Shown here in pieces: positions 9,864-20,039 of a stretch of DNA of 64,000 bases. The stretch covers positions 62,001-126,000 of the forward strand of contig NZ_RZNZ01000005.1 of NCBI RefSeq assembly GCF_008698145.1, written 5' to 3'. Within the stretch, counting starts at the first letter, position 1; every line of letters starts with the position of its first letter. This DNA comes from Bifidobacterium vespertilionis. GTDB lineage: Bacteria; Actinomycetota; Actinomycetes; Actinomycetales; Bifidobacteriaceae. The position numbers and the translations under genes were made by a program. The notes below the pieces were generated by a model. The model saw only the letters and a list, made by a program, of their open reading frames with translations. It was not told where the DNA came from and searched no databases.

Positions 9864-12494
9864 ATGAGCGGTGAGACCGGCGAAACCGGAAAGACCGGCG
9901 CAATCAATGAGGCAATCAGGCAATTTCCCCGCAAGAGGGCCCGCACGCTGAGGTTCTCGGGAGCCGCGCCGCGGTCCGCGAAGCTGCTGGGCGATGGAGA
10001 GCGCGCGTTGTTCCTGCGCTCGGACGGGCAGGAGGATCTGGTCACCAGCCTGTGGCTCAGCTGGTTCGACGCGGCCGGCGTCCACCACGAGACCAAGCTG
10101 GCCGACCCGCGCGAACTGCTGGCCGACGCGGACAACGAGGACGTGCCGGCCGAGGAGAAGGCCCGCCGCGAGCGTGCGCGCGAAGGCGGCGCGGGCATTG
10201 TGAGCTATTCCGTGGATGTCGCCGGTCGCCGCGTGGTCTTCACGATCAACGGCCAGCTGTTCCTCACGGAGATCGTGGACGAGGAGGACGCCGACGAGCC
10301 GACCGCCCGCACCCGCCAGCTGGGCGCCGATGCGTCCGGGGCCAGTGAGCTGGGCGTCGACGAGTACGGCCCGGTCCTCAACCCGCGCATCAGTCCCGAC
10401 GGTCGGCGCGTGCTGTACACCACCGGCGCGCATCTGGTGCTGGTGGAGATCGGCGATTGGCCGGCCGAGGATGCCGCGCAGGCCGATGCGCTGGAGTCGC
10501 TGGAGTCCCTGGAATCGTTCGAACAGGCCGAGGAACCGGCCGGCGACGCGCACGATGGCGTGTTCGTGGAGGTCAGCGCCGATGAGGCCGCCCTGTCCGA
10601 AGGCCTGTACGCCGAGGACGCCGGGGAGATCGAGGGCACCGAGGAATCCGAGGGTGCCGCGGAGGCCCCCGCGCCCGTCGACACGTTCGGCATCATCTGC
10701 AGCGCCGACGAGGAGGACGACGAGGCGGAGAACACCTGGAAGATCGGCCTGGCGGAATTCGTGGCCGGCGAGGAGATGAACCGCTACGACGGCTTCTGGT
10801 GGGGCCCCGATTCGCGCCACATCCTGTTCGAGACCTTCGACACCCAGTACGAGCCGATGTGGTACATCAGCGACCCCACCCACCCCGACCAGCCCGCGGC
10901 CGGCCGTCGATACCCGCGCGCGCTCACGCACAACGCCGACGTGTGCCTGACGATCGGCGAGCTGGAGTTCGACGGGGACGGCTCCTGCACCGGCTTCACC
11001 ACCGCCGAGGTGCAGTGGGACGCCGACGCCTACGAGTACGTGGCCGCCGTGAGCTGGCCCAAGGATCGCGATCCGATCGTGCTGGTGCAGGACCGTTGTC
11101 AGCGCAACGATCAGGTGCTGTCCGTGAACGCCGATCTGGACGCCGACGAGGCCGGCGAGACCACCGTGCTCGAAACCCACCACAACGACCAGTGGATCGA
11201 CATCGTGCTCGGCACGCCTGCCATGACGCCGAGCGGCCATCTGGTCTGCGCGCTCAACGACATGGAGGCCGACACCAACCGCCTGACCGTGGACGGCGAG
11301 CCCTTCACGCCGGCCGGATGGAACGTGCGCCAGGTGCTGGACGTGACCGACGACGACGTGCTCGCCATCGTGCAGCGCGAGCCCGATCTGACCGGTCCGA
11401 TCGACGCGACGCAGCCCGACGAGCGCAACGCCGGCGGCTGGATCGACCCGGACGATCATGACGCCCGCTGCTTCGACGTGGTCTCGATCGGCTACGACGG
11501 CACGGTCAGCCCGGCCACGCCGCTCGTCGCCAAGCCCGGCGTGTGGCATGTCTCCCGCGCGGCCAAGGGCATGATCGTCTCCGGTCGCGGCATGGACGAC
11601 GCCAAGGGCCACATGATCCACGTCCGGCTCAACCAGCCCGGCTTCCCGGACGCCAGCGAGATCACGAAGGCCGAAATCGCCAACGACGCCGCCACGCCCG
11701 GCTTCACGCCGAACACCACGTTCGTGCGTCTGGGCGAGCACCGCCTGTACACGGCGATCACCCGCCCGTCCGAGTCCTCCGAGGCCGCCAAGCGCATCAG
11801 GGAGGCTAACGGCGGCAAGCTGCCCGTGCTGCTCAAGCCCTACGGCGGTCCCGGATTCCAGCAGGTCGTGCTGCAGCAGGCGTACTACTGGGAGTCCCAG
11901 TGGTGGGCCGATCAGGGCTTCATTGTGGTCACCGCGGACGGCCGCGGCACCACCGGACGCGGCCCGAAGTGGGATCGCGAGATCTTCGAGAACATGAAGG
12001 ACGTCACGCTCGCCGATCAGGTGGAGGCCGTGCGCGCGCTCGCGGACGTGCCCGAGGCCGTGGACGCCGATCTGGACAAGGTGTGCATGATCGGCTGGTC
12101 GTACGGCGGCTTCCTGTCCGCCCTGGCCGTGCTGGACGCGCCCGATGTGGTCAAGGCCGGCTGCGCGGGCGCCCCGCCCACCGACTGGACGCTGTACGAC
12201 ACGCACTACACCGAGCGCTATCTGGGCCTTGACCCGGCTGTGTACGAGCGCAACGGCATTGTGCAGGACGCCCCGAAGCTCACGCGCCCGCTCATGCTCA
12301 TCCACGGCTTCGCGGACGACAACGTGACGATCGCCCATTCCCTCAAGCTCTCGCAGGCGCTCATGGCCGCCGGCCGCCCGCACACCTACCTGCCGCTGAC
12401 GGGCATCACGCACATGACCAACGACGAGACGGTGGCGGAGAACCTGCTCACGCTGCAGCGCGACTTCCTGTACGAGGCGTTCGGACTGAAGTAG
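9864..12494 (+). CDS. S9-family prolyl oligopeptidase / dipeptidyl peptidase
   Basis: Serine peptidase of 876 aa, cytoplasmic as no signal peptide is seen. Residues about 1-600 form the expected beta-propeller region, which holds an unusually acidic Glu/Asp/Ala stretch near residues 205-285. The C-terminal alpha/beta-hydrolase domain carries the catalytic Ser746 in GWSYGG, Asp in FADDN (818/819) and His850 in GITHMT. The family removes dipeptides or cleaves after proline in short peptides, which suits peptide feeding. ATG 9864 has an AAAGGAG ribosome site 7 bases upstream. It stands alone between repeat-rich gaps. The exact cleavage specificity cannot be read from the sequence. Confidence 0.92.
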   Translation: MSGETGETGKTGAINEAIRQFPRKRARTLRFSGAAPRSAKLLGDGERALFLRSDGQEDLVTSLWLSWFDAAGVHHETKLADPRELLADADNEDVPAEEKARRERAREGGAGIVSYSVDVAGRRVVFTINGQLFLTEIVDEEDADEPTARTRQLGADASGASELGVDEYGPVLNPRISPDGRRVLYTTGAHLVLVEIGDWPAEDAAQADALESLESLESFEQAEEPAGDAHDGVFVEVSADEAALSEGLYAEDAGEIEGTEESEGAAEAPAPVDTFGIICSADEEDDEAENTWKIGLAEFVAGEEMNRYDGFWWGPDSRHILFETFDTQYEPMWYISDPTHPDQPAAGRRYPRALTHNADVCLTIGELEFDGDGSCTGFTTAEVQWDADAYEYVAAVSWPKDRDPIVLVQDRCQRNDQVLSVNADLDADEAGETTVLETHHNDQWIDIVLGTPAMTPSGHLVCALNDMEADTNRLTVDGEPFTPAGWNVRQVLDVTDDDVLAIVQREPDLTGPIDATQPDERNAGGWIDPDDHDARCFDVVSIGYDGTVSPATPLVAKPGVWHVSRAAKGMIVSGRGMDDAKGHMIHVRLNQPGFPDASEITKAEIANDAATPGFTPNTTFVRLGEHRLYTAITRPSESSEAAKRIREANGGKLPVLLKPYGGPGFQQVVLQQAYYWESQWWADQGFIVVTADGRGTTGRGPKWDREIFENMKDVTLADQVEAVRALADVPEAVDADLDKVCMIGWSYGGFLSALAVLDAPDVVKAGCAGAPPTDWTLYDTHYTERYLGLDPAVYERNGIVQDAPKLTRPLMLIHGFADDNVTIAHSLKLSQALMAAGRPHTYLPLTGITHMTNDETVAENLLTLQRDFLYEAFGLK

Positions 12495-12725
12495 CAGCAA
12501 CGGTTTGGTCGGAATGGCGGTCCGGGCCGCAGAACGTCCGGATCCGCCGTCCGCACCGCAAAACACGGTCATGAAACACGGCCGGGTCGATTGTCGAGCA
12601 CAACCGCCGACGATCGGCCCGGCCGTTGTCTATACTCGTGCCCGATGGCTTGGCGCGGGCACATCCCGATCGGGATCGCGGCCGGGGACCAAACCGCATC
12701 AACGTCGTGAGACATGGGGTGTGGA

Positions 12726-15419
12726 GTGAGCACGGTTTGGCGTATTTTCCTGCGCGATGTCAGGCGAATCCTGCGCAATCCCGTCGCGCTCGTGGTCACA
12801 CTGGGCGTGGCCCTGATCCCGTCCCTGTACGCGTGGTTCAACATCGTGGCCAACTGGAACCCCTACGGCAACACCGGCAACATCCAGGTGGCCGTGGCGA
12901 ACGAGGACGCGGGCGCGGACAACGAGCTGACCGGCCATCTCGACGCCGGCGGGCAGGTGGTGGAGCAGCTCAAGGCCAACACCGAACTGGGCTGGCGGTT
13001 CGTGCCCACGCAGGAGGCCATCGAGGGCGTGCATGCGGGCACCTACTACGCGGCCATCGTGATCCCCAAGGACTTCAGCGCCGATCTGCTCGGCACCATC
13101 ACCGGCGGCAGCCCCCGTCCGACCATCCAGTACTACGTCAACGAGAAGAAGAACGCGATCGCCCCGAAGATCACGGACACCGGCGCCACCACGATCGACC
13201 GGCAGATCAACCAGACCTTCGTGTCCACCGTGGCCGGCACGGTCGCCAAGGAGGTGGAGGCGGCCGGCGGGCTGGCCAAGGACCAGGCCGGCCAGACGCG
13301 CGACCAGGTGCTCGCCGATCTCGATTCGGTGGGCGGCCAGCTTGCCGACGCCCGCACATCGATCGCCGCCGTGTCCAAAACCGCGCAGGACGGCGTGGCC
13401 ACCGTGGCCGCCGCGAAGGATGCGATCGGCGCGATGGACGGCCAGATCACCTCGATCAACGATGCCCTGAACACCGCCGGCACGCTGCTATCGAACGTTC
13501 GATCCGCGTCCGGCTCCTTCACGGGCGCGGTGGACGGGGCCATGAACCTGGGCGCGGCCAAGCTCTCCGGGCTCGCCGTCGCCACCGACACCGTGGGCGG
13601 CGCGGTCTACGGCGGCTTCGCGACGGCCCAGAACACCGTGGACGACGTGACCCACACCGTCTCCGCCGCGATCGACACCCAGCGCGCGGTCCGCGACGCC
13701 CTGCAGAACCTGCTGGACAACGGGGCCGCCAACGGCACCCTGCCCGAAGGCGACCCGCTGCGCGCGCGCATCCAGGACCAGATCGACCGGCTCAACGGCG
13801 ACATCGCCAGCCAGCAGAGCAGGCTCGACGACTTCTCCACCACCGCAGGCACGCTCATCACCGCCGGCAAGGACGCCACCGTGAACCTCACGAACGCGAC
13901 CAGCGGCACCACCAGCGCCGGCATCATCGCGCTCAACGCCAGCCGGGACGCGCTCAACAACAACCTCCTGCCGGGACTGGCGAACGGGCTGGACGCCTTC
14001 GCCGCCACCACGGGCACGCTCTCCGGCACCATCGCGGGGCTCGACGGCACGCTCGGGCAAGCCTCCGCGCTGCTCGACCAGCTCTCCAACACCCTCACGC
14101 AGACGCATGCCACGCTGCAATCCACGGATGCCGCGCTCGCCGGCCTTGAGACCACCGTGGGTTCCGTGCGCACCGACGTGGCCGCGATCGACAGCTCGGC
14201 CGCCTACCTGAAGATCCAGGACGCCCTGAATCTGGACCAGGCCGGCATCGGCGACTTCATGGGCGCCCCCGTGCAGCTGGAGAACAAGATCATCTACCCC
14301 TCGCTCAGCTACGGTTCGGCGGTCACCCCGTTCTATACGAACCTGGCCCTGTGGGTGGGCGGTTTCGTGCTGATCGCCATCTACAAGCTCGAGGTGGACC
14401 GCGACCGTGAGTTCGACGGTTTCTCCGCCACGCAGGCGTACATGGGCCGGTGGCTGCTGTTCATGACGATCGGCGCGATGCAGGCCGTCATCGTCACGCT
14501 GGGCGATCTGGTGCTGGGCGTGCAGCGCGCCAACGCGTTCCTGTTCGTGCTGGCCGGACTTGTGATCTCGTTCGTGTACGTGAACATCATCTACGCGATG
14601 GCCGCCGCGTTCCGGCACATCGGCAAGGCGCTGGCCGTGGTGCTGGTGATCGTGCAGATCCCGGGCGCGGCCGGCATGTACCCGATCGAGATGATGCCCG
14701 GATTCTTCCGCAATCTCAAGCCGTTCCTGCCGTTCACCTACGGCATCAACGCCATGCGCGAGGCGCTCGGGGGCATGTACGGCAACCATTATTGGCGGGA
14801 TCTGGGCATCCTGCTATGTTACGTGCCCATCGCCCTGTTCACGGGACTCGTGGTGCGCCGCGCGTCCATGAACCTCAATGCCCTGTTCGATCGCCGCCTG
14901 CTGGACACGGACCTCATGATCACCGAGAAGGACAGCGTGCCGGATGAGCGCGTGGACCTGAGCCGCCTGATCCACGTGTTCATGGCGGACGAGGGATACC
15001 GCACCAAGCTGCGCCACCGCGCCAACCGATTCTTCGGCATGTATCCCAAGCTCATCCGCGGCGGTCTGGTGCTGATCTGCGTGCTGCCGTTCCTGTTCCT
15101 GGTGCTGTTGTTCGTGATCGATCAGAAGATGCTGATGCTGTCCCTGTGGATCGCGTCGATCGTCGCGATCGACGCCTATCTGATCGTGGTGGAGTACGTG
15201 CGCGACCGGTTCGCCCGGCAGCTGGGCATGTCCGAAATGACGCCCGAGCAGTTCCGCAGCGCGATGGCGTCCGGGCTCATGCGCCACCATCATCTGCATC
15301 TGGGGTTGGCCGGGCTGTCCGGACTCGTGGGCGGCGGTTCGGCGGGCCGGCATGCGGCCGGGCAGGATGCCGGTCAGCCCGGCCATAACGGGAGCGACGG
15401 GGAAGGAGCCGCGCGATGA
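12726..15419 (+). CDS. YhgE/Pip domain membrane protein (pair A, first)
   Basis: Membrane protein of about 897 aa in the YhgE/phage-infection-protein family, related to ABC-2 type permeases. The N-terminal helix (about residues 19-40) ends in LIPSLYAWFNI, followed by the family stretch NWNPYGNTG. A roughly 450-residue extracellular region rich in Ala, Asp and Thr with coiled-coil character follows. After it comes a block of about six membrane helices and an extra C-terminal domain with two more helices (about 765-815). GTG 12726 aligns best with the sister genes (STVWRIF versus IIWRIF); ATG 12714 in the same frame is an alternative. Its stop overlaps the next gene (ATGA). The role is unproven; family members are linked to secretion and envelope functions. 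Confidence 0.88.
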   Translation: MSTVWRIFLRDVRRILRNPVALVVTLGVALIPSLYAWFNIVANWNPYGNTGNIQVAVANEDAGADNELTGHLDAGGQVVEQLKANTELGWRFVPTQEAIEGVHAGTYYAAIVIPKDFSADLLGTITGGSPRPTIQYYVNEKKNAIAPKITDTGATTIDRQINQTFVSTVAGTVAKEVEAAGGLAKDQAGQTRDQVLADLDSVGGQLADARTSIAAVSKTAQDGVATVAAAKDAIGAMDGQITSINDALNTAGTLLSNVRSASGSFTGAVDGAMNLGAAKLSGLAVATDTVGGAVYGGFATAQNTVDDVTHTVSAAIDTQRAVRDALQNLLDNGAANGTLPEGDPLRARIQDQIDRLNGDIASQQSRLDDFSTTAGTLITAGKDATVNLTNATSGTTSAGIIALNASRDALNNNLLPGLANGLDAFAATTGTLSGTIAGLDGTLGQASALLDQLSNTLTQTHATLQSTDAALAGLETTVGSVRTDVAAIDSSAAYLKIQDALNLDQAGIGDFMGAPVQLENKIIYPSLSYGSAVTPFYTNLALWVGGFVLIAIYKLEVDRDREFDGFSATQAYMGRWLLFMTIGAMQAVIVTLGDLVLGVQRANAFLFVLAGLVISFVYVNIIYAMAAAFRHIGKALAVVLVIVQIPGAAGMYPIEMMPGFFRNLKPFLPFTYGINAMREALGGMYGNHYWRDLGILLCYVPIALFTGLVVRRASMNLNALFDRRLLDTDLMITEKDSVPDERVDLSRLIHVFMADEGYRTKLRHRANRFFGMYPKLIRGGLVLICVLPFLFLVLLFVIDQKMLMLSLWIASIVAIDAYLIVVEYVRDRFARQLGMSEMTPEQFRSAMASGLMRHHHLHLGLAGLSGLVGGGSAGRHAAGQDAGQPGHNGSDGEGAAR

Positions 15420-17704
15420 GGATCATCTGGCGCATCTTCGTGCAGGACGTTCTGCATGCCACCCGCAACGTGATCGCGATCATCGTGGCCATGGGCCTGG
15501 TGATCGTGCCGGCCCTGTACGCCTGGTTCAACATCGCCGCCAGCTGGGACCCGTACTCCAACACCAAGGCCCTCAAGGTGGCCGTGGCGAACGATGACGA
15601 CGGCTACAAATCGGACCTCATCCCGGTCAAGGTGAACGTGGGGGAGACCGTGGTCTCCGCGCTCAGGGCCAACCACGATCTGGACTGGCAGTTCGTGGAC
15701 CACGATCGGGCCGTGGACGGCGTGACCTCCGGCGACTACTACGCGGCCATCGTGATCCCGAACGGCTTCAGCTCGGACATGATGACCCTGTTCTCCTCGA
15801 AGGTGGAGCACGCCAAGCTGGAGTACTACGTCAACGAGAAGATCAACCCCATCGCCCCGGAGATCATGGACCAGGGCGCCGGAACCGTGGCCACCACGAT
15901 CGACCAGACCTTCGCCAAGACGATCGGGCAGGTGGGGCTCGACTTGGCCTCGCAGGTGCTCAAGTACGCGCAGAGCCCGGAAATGCAGGACTACGTGAAG
16001 TCCGCCACCGGCAACATCACCGGCGCGCGCGACCAGCTCAACACGGCCGCCGCGCAGCTGGACGCCTATGCCGGGCTGCTCGGATCGGTGAACGGCATCC
16101 TCGACTCCACGAACCAGCTGCTCGGCAAGTCGGGATCGGCCGCGGACGGGGCTCGCACGGCGCTCGATCAGGCCGTGTCCGGGGCGAATTCGGTGTCCTC
16201 CGCGCTCTCCGGAGCGTCGGGCACGATCGGCACCGCGCTGAGCCAGTCGGCCGCTGCGTACGACGAGGTGTCCAAGCAGGTGGACGAGGCCTTCGCGAAC
16301 ATCGGCACCCAAACCGACCAGATCTCCAAGGTCCTCGCCACCCGGCAGGCCGATGTTGAGACCATGGCCGCCGCGTTCGGGGCCTTCGCGGACGCCACCG
16401 CGAACATGGCCGCATCCGCGTCGTCGCAGGCGGTGAAGGACGTGCTGAACGCCCAGGTCCAGCGGGCGCGCGACGCCCAGGCCGCGCTGAATGGCTTGGC
16501 GGACGCGTTCGGGCGCGCCTCCGTGGGCGTGGCCGGCGGCATGGCGGACGTGAACCAGAACCGCGACCAGCTCAAGCAGGAGATCGCCGGCGCCCGGGCC
16601 GCCGTGGACGCGGTGGGCTCCGACTACCAATCCAACCTCAAGCCGCAGCTCGATTCGCTCGCCGCCTCGCTGTCCGATGCGACCGGCCAGACCGGCACCG
16701 TGCTCAGTGCGCTGGACGGCGTGGTCGCAAATGTTTCCGGACTGTCCGACGATCTGGGCGGAGGCGTGGCCGGGCTCACGGACGTGATGGGCAAGGCCTC
16801 CGCCGCGCTCAAGGACTCGGCCGCCAAGCTCGACGATCTGGCCGGCAAATTTTCGTCCGCCGTCACCTCCGGATTGGGCGACGGGCTCTCCTCGCTGTCG
16901 GGCGCCGATCCGGACACGATCGCCGCGCTGCTGTCCGCCCCCGTGAGCGTGAACCGCGTGGCTGTGTTCCCGATCGCCAACTATGGCTCGCAGATGGCCC
17001 CGTTCTATACGATCCTGTCCATCTGGGTGGGTGCGATCGTGCTCGCGGCCATGCTCAAGGTGACCGTGTCCGATCGTCAGAAGGCGCGCATTCTGGGGCT
17101 TTCCGCCCTGCCCGACTCGCTGTTCGAGCCCCGGACCGTGGCCGGCATCAAAATCCCCGCGCCCGGCCGCGAAGCCCCCGGCAACGCGGCCCCGCTGGGC
17201 ATTCTGCCGCATCACGAGTACCTAGGCCGATACGGTATCTTCATGCTGCTGGCGCTGCTGCAGAGCACGCTGGTGTGCCTGGGGGACATCTACTTCCTGG
17301 GCGTGCAGGCCGATCATGTGCTGCAGTTCCTCGCGGTGGGCTGGCTCGCCTCGATCGTGTTCTCCAACATCGTGTACACGCTGACCGTCTCGTTCGGCGA
17401 CATCGGCAAGGCGATCGCCGTGGTGCTGCTGGTCATGCAGGTGGCCGGCGCGGGTGGCACGTTCCCCATCCAGACCCTGCCCGGCTTCTTCCAGGCGGTC
17501 TACCCGTGGCTGCCGTTCCCGCACGGGATCGACGCGATGCACTCCGCGATGGCCGGCGCGTACGGCAACGAGTACTGGATCTCCATGCTCGAACTCGCCA
17601 TGTTCCTGCTGCCCTCGCTGCTGCTGGGCCTGGTGCTGCGCGCGCCCGTGATGCGGCTCAACACCTGGGTCATCCGCAATCTGGAAAGCACCAAGGTGAT
17701 GTGA
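15416..17704 (+). CDS. YhgE/Pip domain membrane protein (pair A, second)
   Basis: Sister of the preceding gene, 762 aa, with a GGAAGGAG ribosome site before ATG 15416 and a 4-base overlap with its neighbour. It has the same N-terminal helix ending in PALYAWFNIAASWDPYSNT and a long extracytoplasmic Ala/Asp/Ser-rich helical region (about 170-500). A C-terminal membrane block with about six helices ends the protein; it lacks the extra C-terminal domain of its partner. A basic loop of about 50 residues (RQKARILGL onward) separates the first two helices of the C-terminal block. The coupled pair suggests a hetero-oligomer. No ATPase is nearby. Confidence 0.88.
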   Translation: MRIIWRIFVQDVLHATRNVIAIIVAMGLVIVPALYAWFNIAASWDPYSNTKALKVAVANDDDGYKSDLIPVKVNVGETVVSALRANHDLDWQFVDHDRAVDGVTSGDYYAAIVIPNGFSSDMMTLFSSKVEHAKLEYYVNEKINPIAPEIMDQGAGTVATTIDQTFAKTIGQVGLDLASQVLKYAQSPEMQDYVKSATGNITGARDQLNTAAAQLDAYAGLLGSVNGILDSTNQLLGKSGSAADGARTALDQAVSGANSVSSALSGASGTIGTALSQSAAAYDEVSKQVDEAFANIGTQTDQISKVLATRQADVETMAAAFGAFADATANMAASASSQAVKDVLNAQVQRARDAQAALNGLADAFGRASVGVAGGMADVNQNRDQLKQEIAGARAAVDAVGSDYQSNLKPQLDSLAASLSDATGQTGTVLSALDGVVANVSGLSDDLGGGVAGLTDVMGKASAALKDSAAKLDDLAGKFSSAVTSGLGDGLSSLSGADPDTIAALLSAPVSVNRVAVFPIANYGSQMAPFYTILSIWVGAIVLAAMLKVTVSDRQKARILGLSALPDSLFEPRTVAGIKIPAPGREAPGNAAPLGILPHHEYLGRYGIFMLLALLQSTLVCLGDIYFLGVQADHVLQFLAVGWLASIVFSNIVYTLTVSFGDIGKAIAVVLLVMQVAGAGGTFPIQTLPGFFQAVYPWLPFPHGIDAMHSAMAGAYGNEYWISMLELAMFLLPSLLLGLVLRAPVMRLNTWVIRNLESTKVM

Positions 17705-17714
17705 GTCGGGCTCT

Positions 17715-18000
17715 GGGGCGGGTGCCGTCATCCTGAGCGCTGAGCCGTGAAGCGGGTAGCCTCCGATCCTGAGCGGAGCTGAGCCCGCCTTCCGCCATCC
17801 TGGGCGGAGCGTGGCCTGCCCCGTCATCCTGAGCGGAGCGCAGCAGTCCCTTCGTCATCCTGAGCGCAGCGAAGGATCCTTGGCCATTTCGCACCAAGTC
17901 CTTGCTGTTGACTGTGCGCGCAGTATTAAGGATCCTTCGACTCCGCCCTGGCGGGCTCCGCTCAGGATGACAACGGGGACGACCGGGGACGACCGGGGGC
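17715..18000. repeat. TCATCCTGAGCG / AAGGATCCTT repeats
   Basis: Several copies of TCATCCTGAGCG(G/C)AGC and an inverted pair around AAGGATCCTT (about 17867-17945) follow the YhgE pair. The same family occurs at 9.6, 18.5, 27.0, 33.3, 37.1 and 39.7 kb, always between genes. Confidence 0.75.
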
Positions 18001-18059
18001 GACTCGGGATGGCGGGATCGACCGGGGACTGCCCAAAACGACCGGGGCGGCCCAGAACG

Positions 18060-18290
18060 GGATATAACCAATCATCCTTCCCGTCACCGGGCGCGAACCC
18101 ACCGTCACCCGGCGCGAGGCGCGTCACCGGGCGCGGCCGCTCCCCGTGACGCCATCCCGGAGCCCTACTGCCGCAAGCCCTCCCAAACCCCGTCACCCGG
18201 CGCGACCGCACCACGTGACGTCATTCGCACCCCGTGACGCACCCTTCGCACCCTGTGACGCACTTTTCGCGCCCCGTGACGCACGCCAAC
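18060..18290. repeat. GTCACCGGGCG / GTGACGC motif cluster
   Basis: At least eight short units of the form CGTCACCGGGCGCG or CCGTGACGCA, irregularly spaced. This is a divergent member of the GTGACCCGGCGTG family seen at 37.3 and 46.3 kb. No AAATGGCTTTATTTCAACG core is seen here. Confidence 0.6.
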
Positions 18291-18324
18291 CCGAACTGGC
18301 ACCCGAATCCGCCAAATCCGCACT

Positions 18325-18470
18325 CCCGCGGCCCGCAAACTGGGCAGATCCGGCCCCTCGCGCCGCAAACTGGGCAGATCCGGGCTTCTGGGGCCCAAAA
18401 TCGGCCCCTAGAAGTACCGATCTGCCCAGTTTGCAAAACCAACGTCCCGATCTGCCCAGTTTGCGCCCGT
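18325..18470. repeat. CAAACTGGGCAGATC convergent repeat array (copy 1)
   Basis: Two forward units (CAAACTGGGCAGATCCGG at about 18339 and 18369) and two inverted units (GATCTGCCCAGTTTGC at about 18419 and 18454) face a central GGGGCC-AAAATCGGCCCC segment. Larger copies of this arrangement are at 21.4-22.0, 28.8 and 46.1 kb. Confidence 0.75.
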
Positions 18471-18504
18471 CTACCGTCCCTGATCCCGAGCCCCGGCGGA
18501 GTCC

Positions 18505-18800
18505 GCCTTCATCCTGAGCGCTGAGCCGTTAAGCGGACAGCCCAGTGGGCTGTCCGTAGGCAGGCCGAGCCGTGAAGCGAACGCCGGCGGCGTTCGCAGG
18601 CGAGGGCGAACGACAGTGAGCGAATGAAGCCGCGGCCGCAGGCCGACCGCAGTTGCGGTCGAGCCGCCGCCAAGGCGGCGACGGTCCGGCACAGCCGGAC
18701 GCAGCCGGAGTCGAAGGATCCTTAATCTCCTGCACAAAGTTAAGGATCCTTCGACTCCGCCCTAACGGGCTTCGCTCAGGATGACGTTGGACGCCCTGCT
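18505..18800. repeat. Multi-hairpin repeat element (copy 1)
   Basis: Bounded by TCATCCTGAGCGCTGAGCCG and by AAGGATCCTTCGACTCCGCC with a trailing CAGGATGAC. It contains successive hairpins (GGACAGCCC/GGGCTGTCC, GCCGCC/GGCGGC, GTCCGGC/GCCGGAC). Further copies lie at 26.98, 37.1 and 39.66 kb. Confidence 0.75.
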
Positions 18801-18908
18801 ACGCTCAGGATGACGTTGGGCCTTGCTGCGCTCAGGGTGACCAAGCGGGCCCGCGCCCCGGCGACGAGGCTCACACCCCGCGACCCGGCCCTGCGGTACC
18901 GTGGAGGT

Positions 18909-19964
18909 ATGCAGATCACGCTCATCGATGAGAACGACTATCGCCGCCAGATGGAGACCAAGGTGCTGCCCGCGCTCAGCGCCTGCCGCGACGAGGGCTG
19001 GTTCACCCCGCCCGTGCCGAAGGATCTGGGCCCCGCGCCCACCTCCGGCCGGCTGCACTACGTGTGCTACGACGCCGCGCGCTTCGACGCGATCAAGGTG
19101 GCCGGCGCCGACGCCACATTCCGCGGGGCGATCGTGATCAGCCACGGCTTCACCGAGTTCGCCTCCAAGTACAGCGAAATGGTCTGGTACTTCCTGCTCG
19201 CCGGCTATTCCGTGTGCGTGCTCGAGCACCGCGGCCATGGACGGTCGGTGCGGGACGTCGGCGACAAGTCCCTGGTGTGGATCGACGATTGGCGCCGGTA
19301 CGTGTCCGATCTGGCGGCCTTCGCGGAGACGATCGGCCAGCAGTACGCCGGCGGCAGCCCGCTCAATCTGTATGCGCATTCGATGGGAGGCGGGATCGGC
19401 GCGGCCGTGCTCGAACAGTACCCGTCGCTGTTCGATCGCGCCGTGCTCTCCGCGCCGATGATCGCCCCGGCCACCGGCATGCCGAACTGGGCCGCGCGCA
19501 TCCTGTCCGAAGGCCTGTGCGCGTTCGGATTGGGGCGGCATGTGGTGTTCGGCCAGGGCCCGTTCGATCCGAATCTGGACATGACCGAGCATCAGGGCGC
19601 ATCCGAGGCCCGCGTGCGCTGGTACCATCATCTGCGCTGCGAGGACAGCAACCGCCAGACCAACGCGGCCACCTTCGAATGGGTGCGTCAGGCCCTGCGG
19701 CTTTCCAGCGCGGTGACCCAGGAGAAGGCCTGCGCGAATGTGGAGACGCCGATCCTCCTGTTCCAGGCCGATCACGACATCTGGGTCCTCAACCAGCCGC
19801 AGGACCGATTCGTTAAAACCGTGCGCGAATCCGGCTGCGAGGCCACGTTGATCCACGTGCCCGGCTCCCTGCACGAGATCTTCAGCATGCCCAACGCGAT
19901 CCTTGGCCCGTACCTGAGCCGTATCCTCGACTTCTTCGACGATCGTGTGACCGCTGCGCTGTAG
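18909..19964 (+). CDS. Alpha/beta hydrolase, lysophospholipase/monoacylglycerol lipase-like
   Basis: Predicted cytoplasmic esterase of 351 aa of the Hydrolase_4 (serine aminopeptidase S33-like) group, likely acting on monoacylglycerols or lysophospholipids. The oxyanion strand ISHGFTEF precedes the nucleophile elbow AHSMGG (Ser158). The acid is in FQADHDIWV and the histidine in GSLHEIF. EHRGHGRS is the usual family stretch after the first helix. ATG 18909 is chosen because GTGGAGG lies directly upstream; the frame is open further back only through repeat DNA. It is monocistronic. The substrate is inferred from family only. Confidence 0.88.
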   Translation: MQITLIDENDYRRQMETKVLPALSACRDEGWFTPPVPKDLGPAPTSGRLHYVCYDAARFDAIKVAGADATFRGAIVISHGFTEFASKYSEMVWYFLLAGYSVCVLEHRGHGRSVRDVGDKSLVWIDDWRRYVSDLAAFAETIGQQYAGGSPLNLYAHSMGGGIGAAVLEQYPSLFDRAVLSAPMIAPATGMPNWAARILSEGLCAFGLGRHVVFGQGPFDPNLDMTEHQGASEARVRWYHHLRCEDSNRQTNAATFEWVRQALRLSSAVTQEKACANVETPILLFQADHDIWVLNQPQDRFVKTVRESGCEATLIHVPGSLHEIFSMPNAILGPYLSRILDFFDDRVTAAL

Positions 19965-20039
19965 TATTGACATGATGGTGAAGGTTATAGTATGCTTCTC
20001 CTATATTTACAAAGGTTGTAAATATAGAAAGGTATTGCA

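Noticed and set aside
9756..12572. 938-codon minus-strand frame
   Set aside because: Exact shadow of the S9 peptidase gene, which has a complete catalytic triad.
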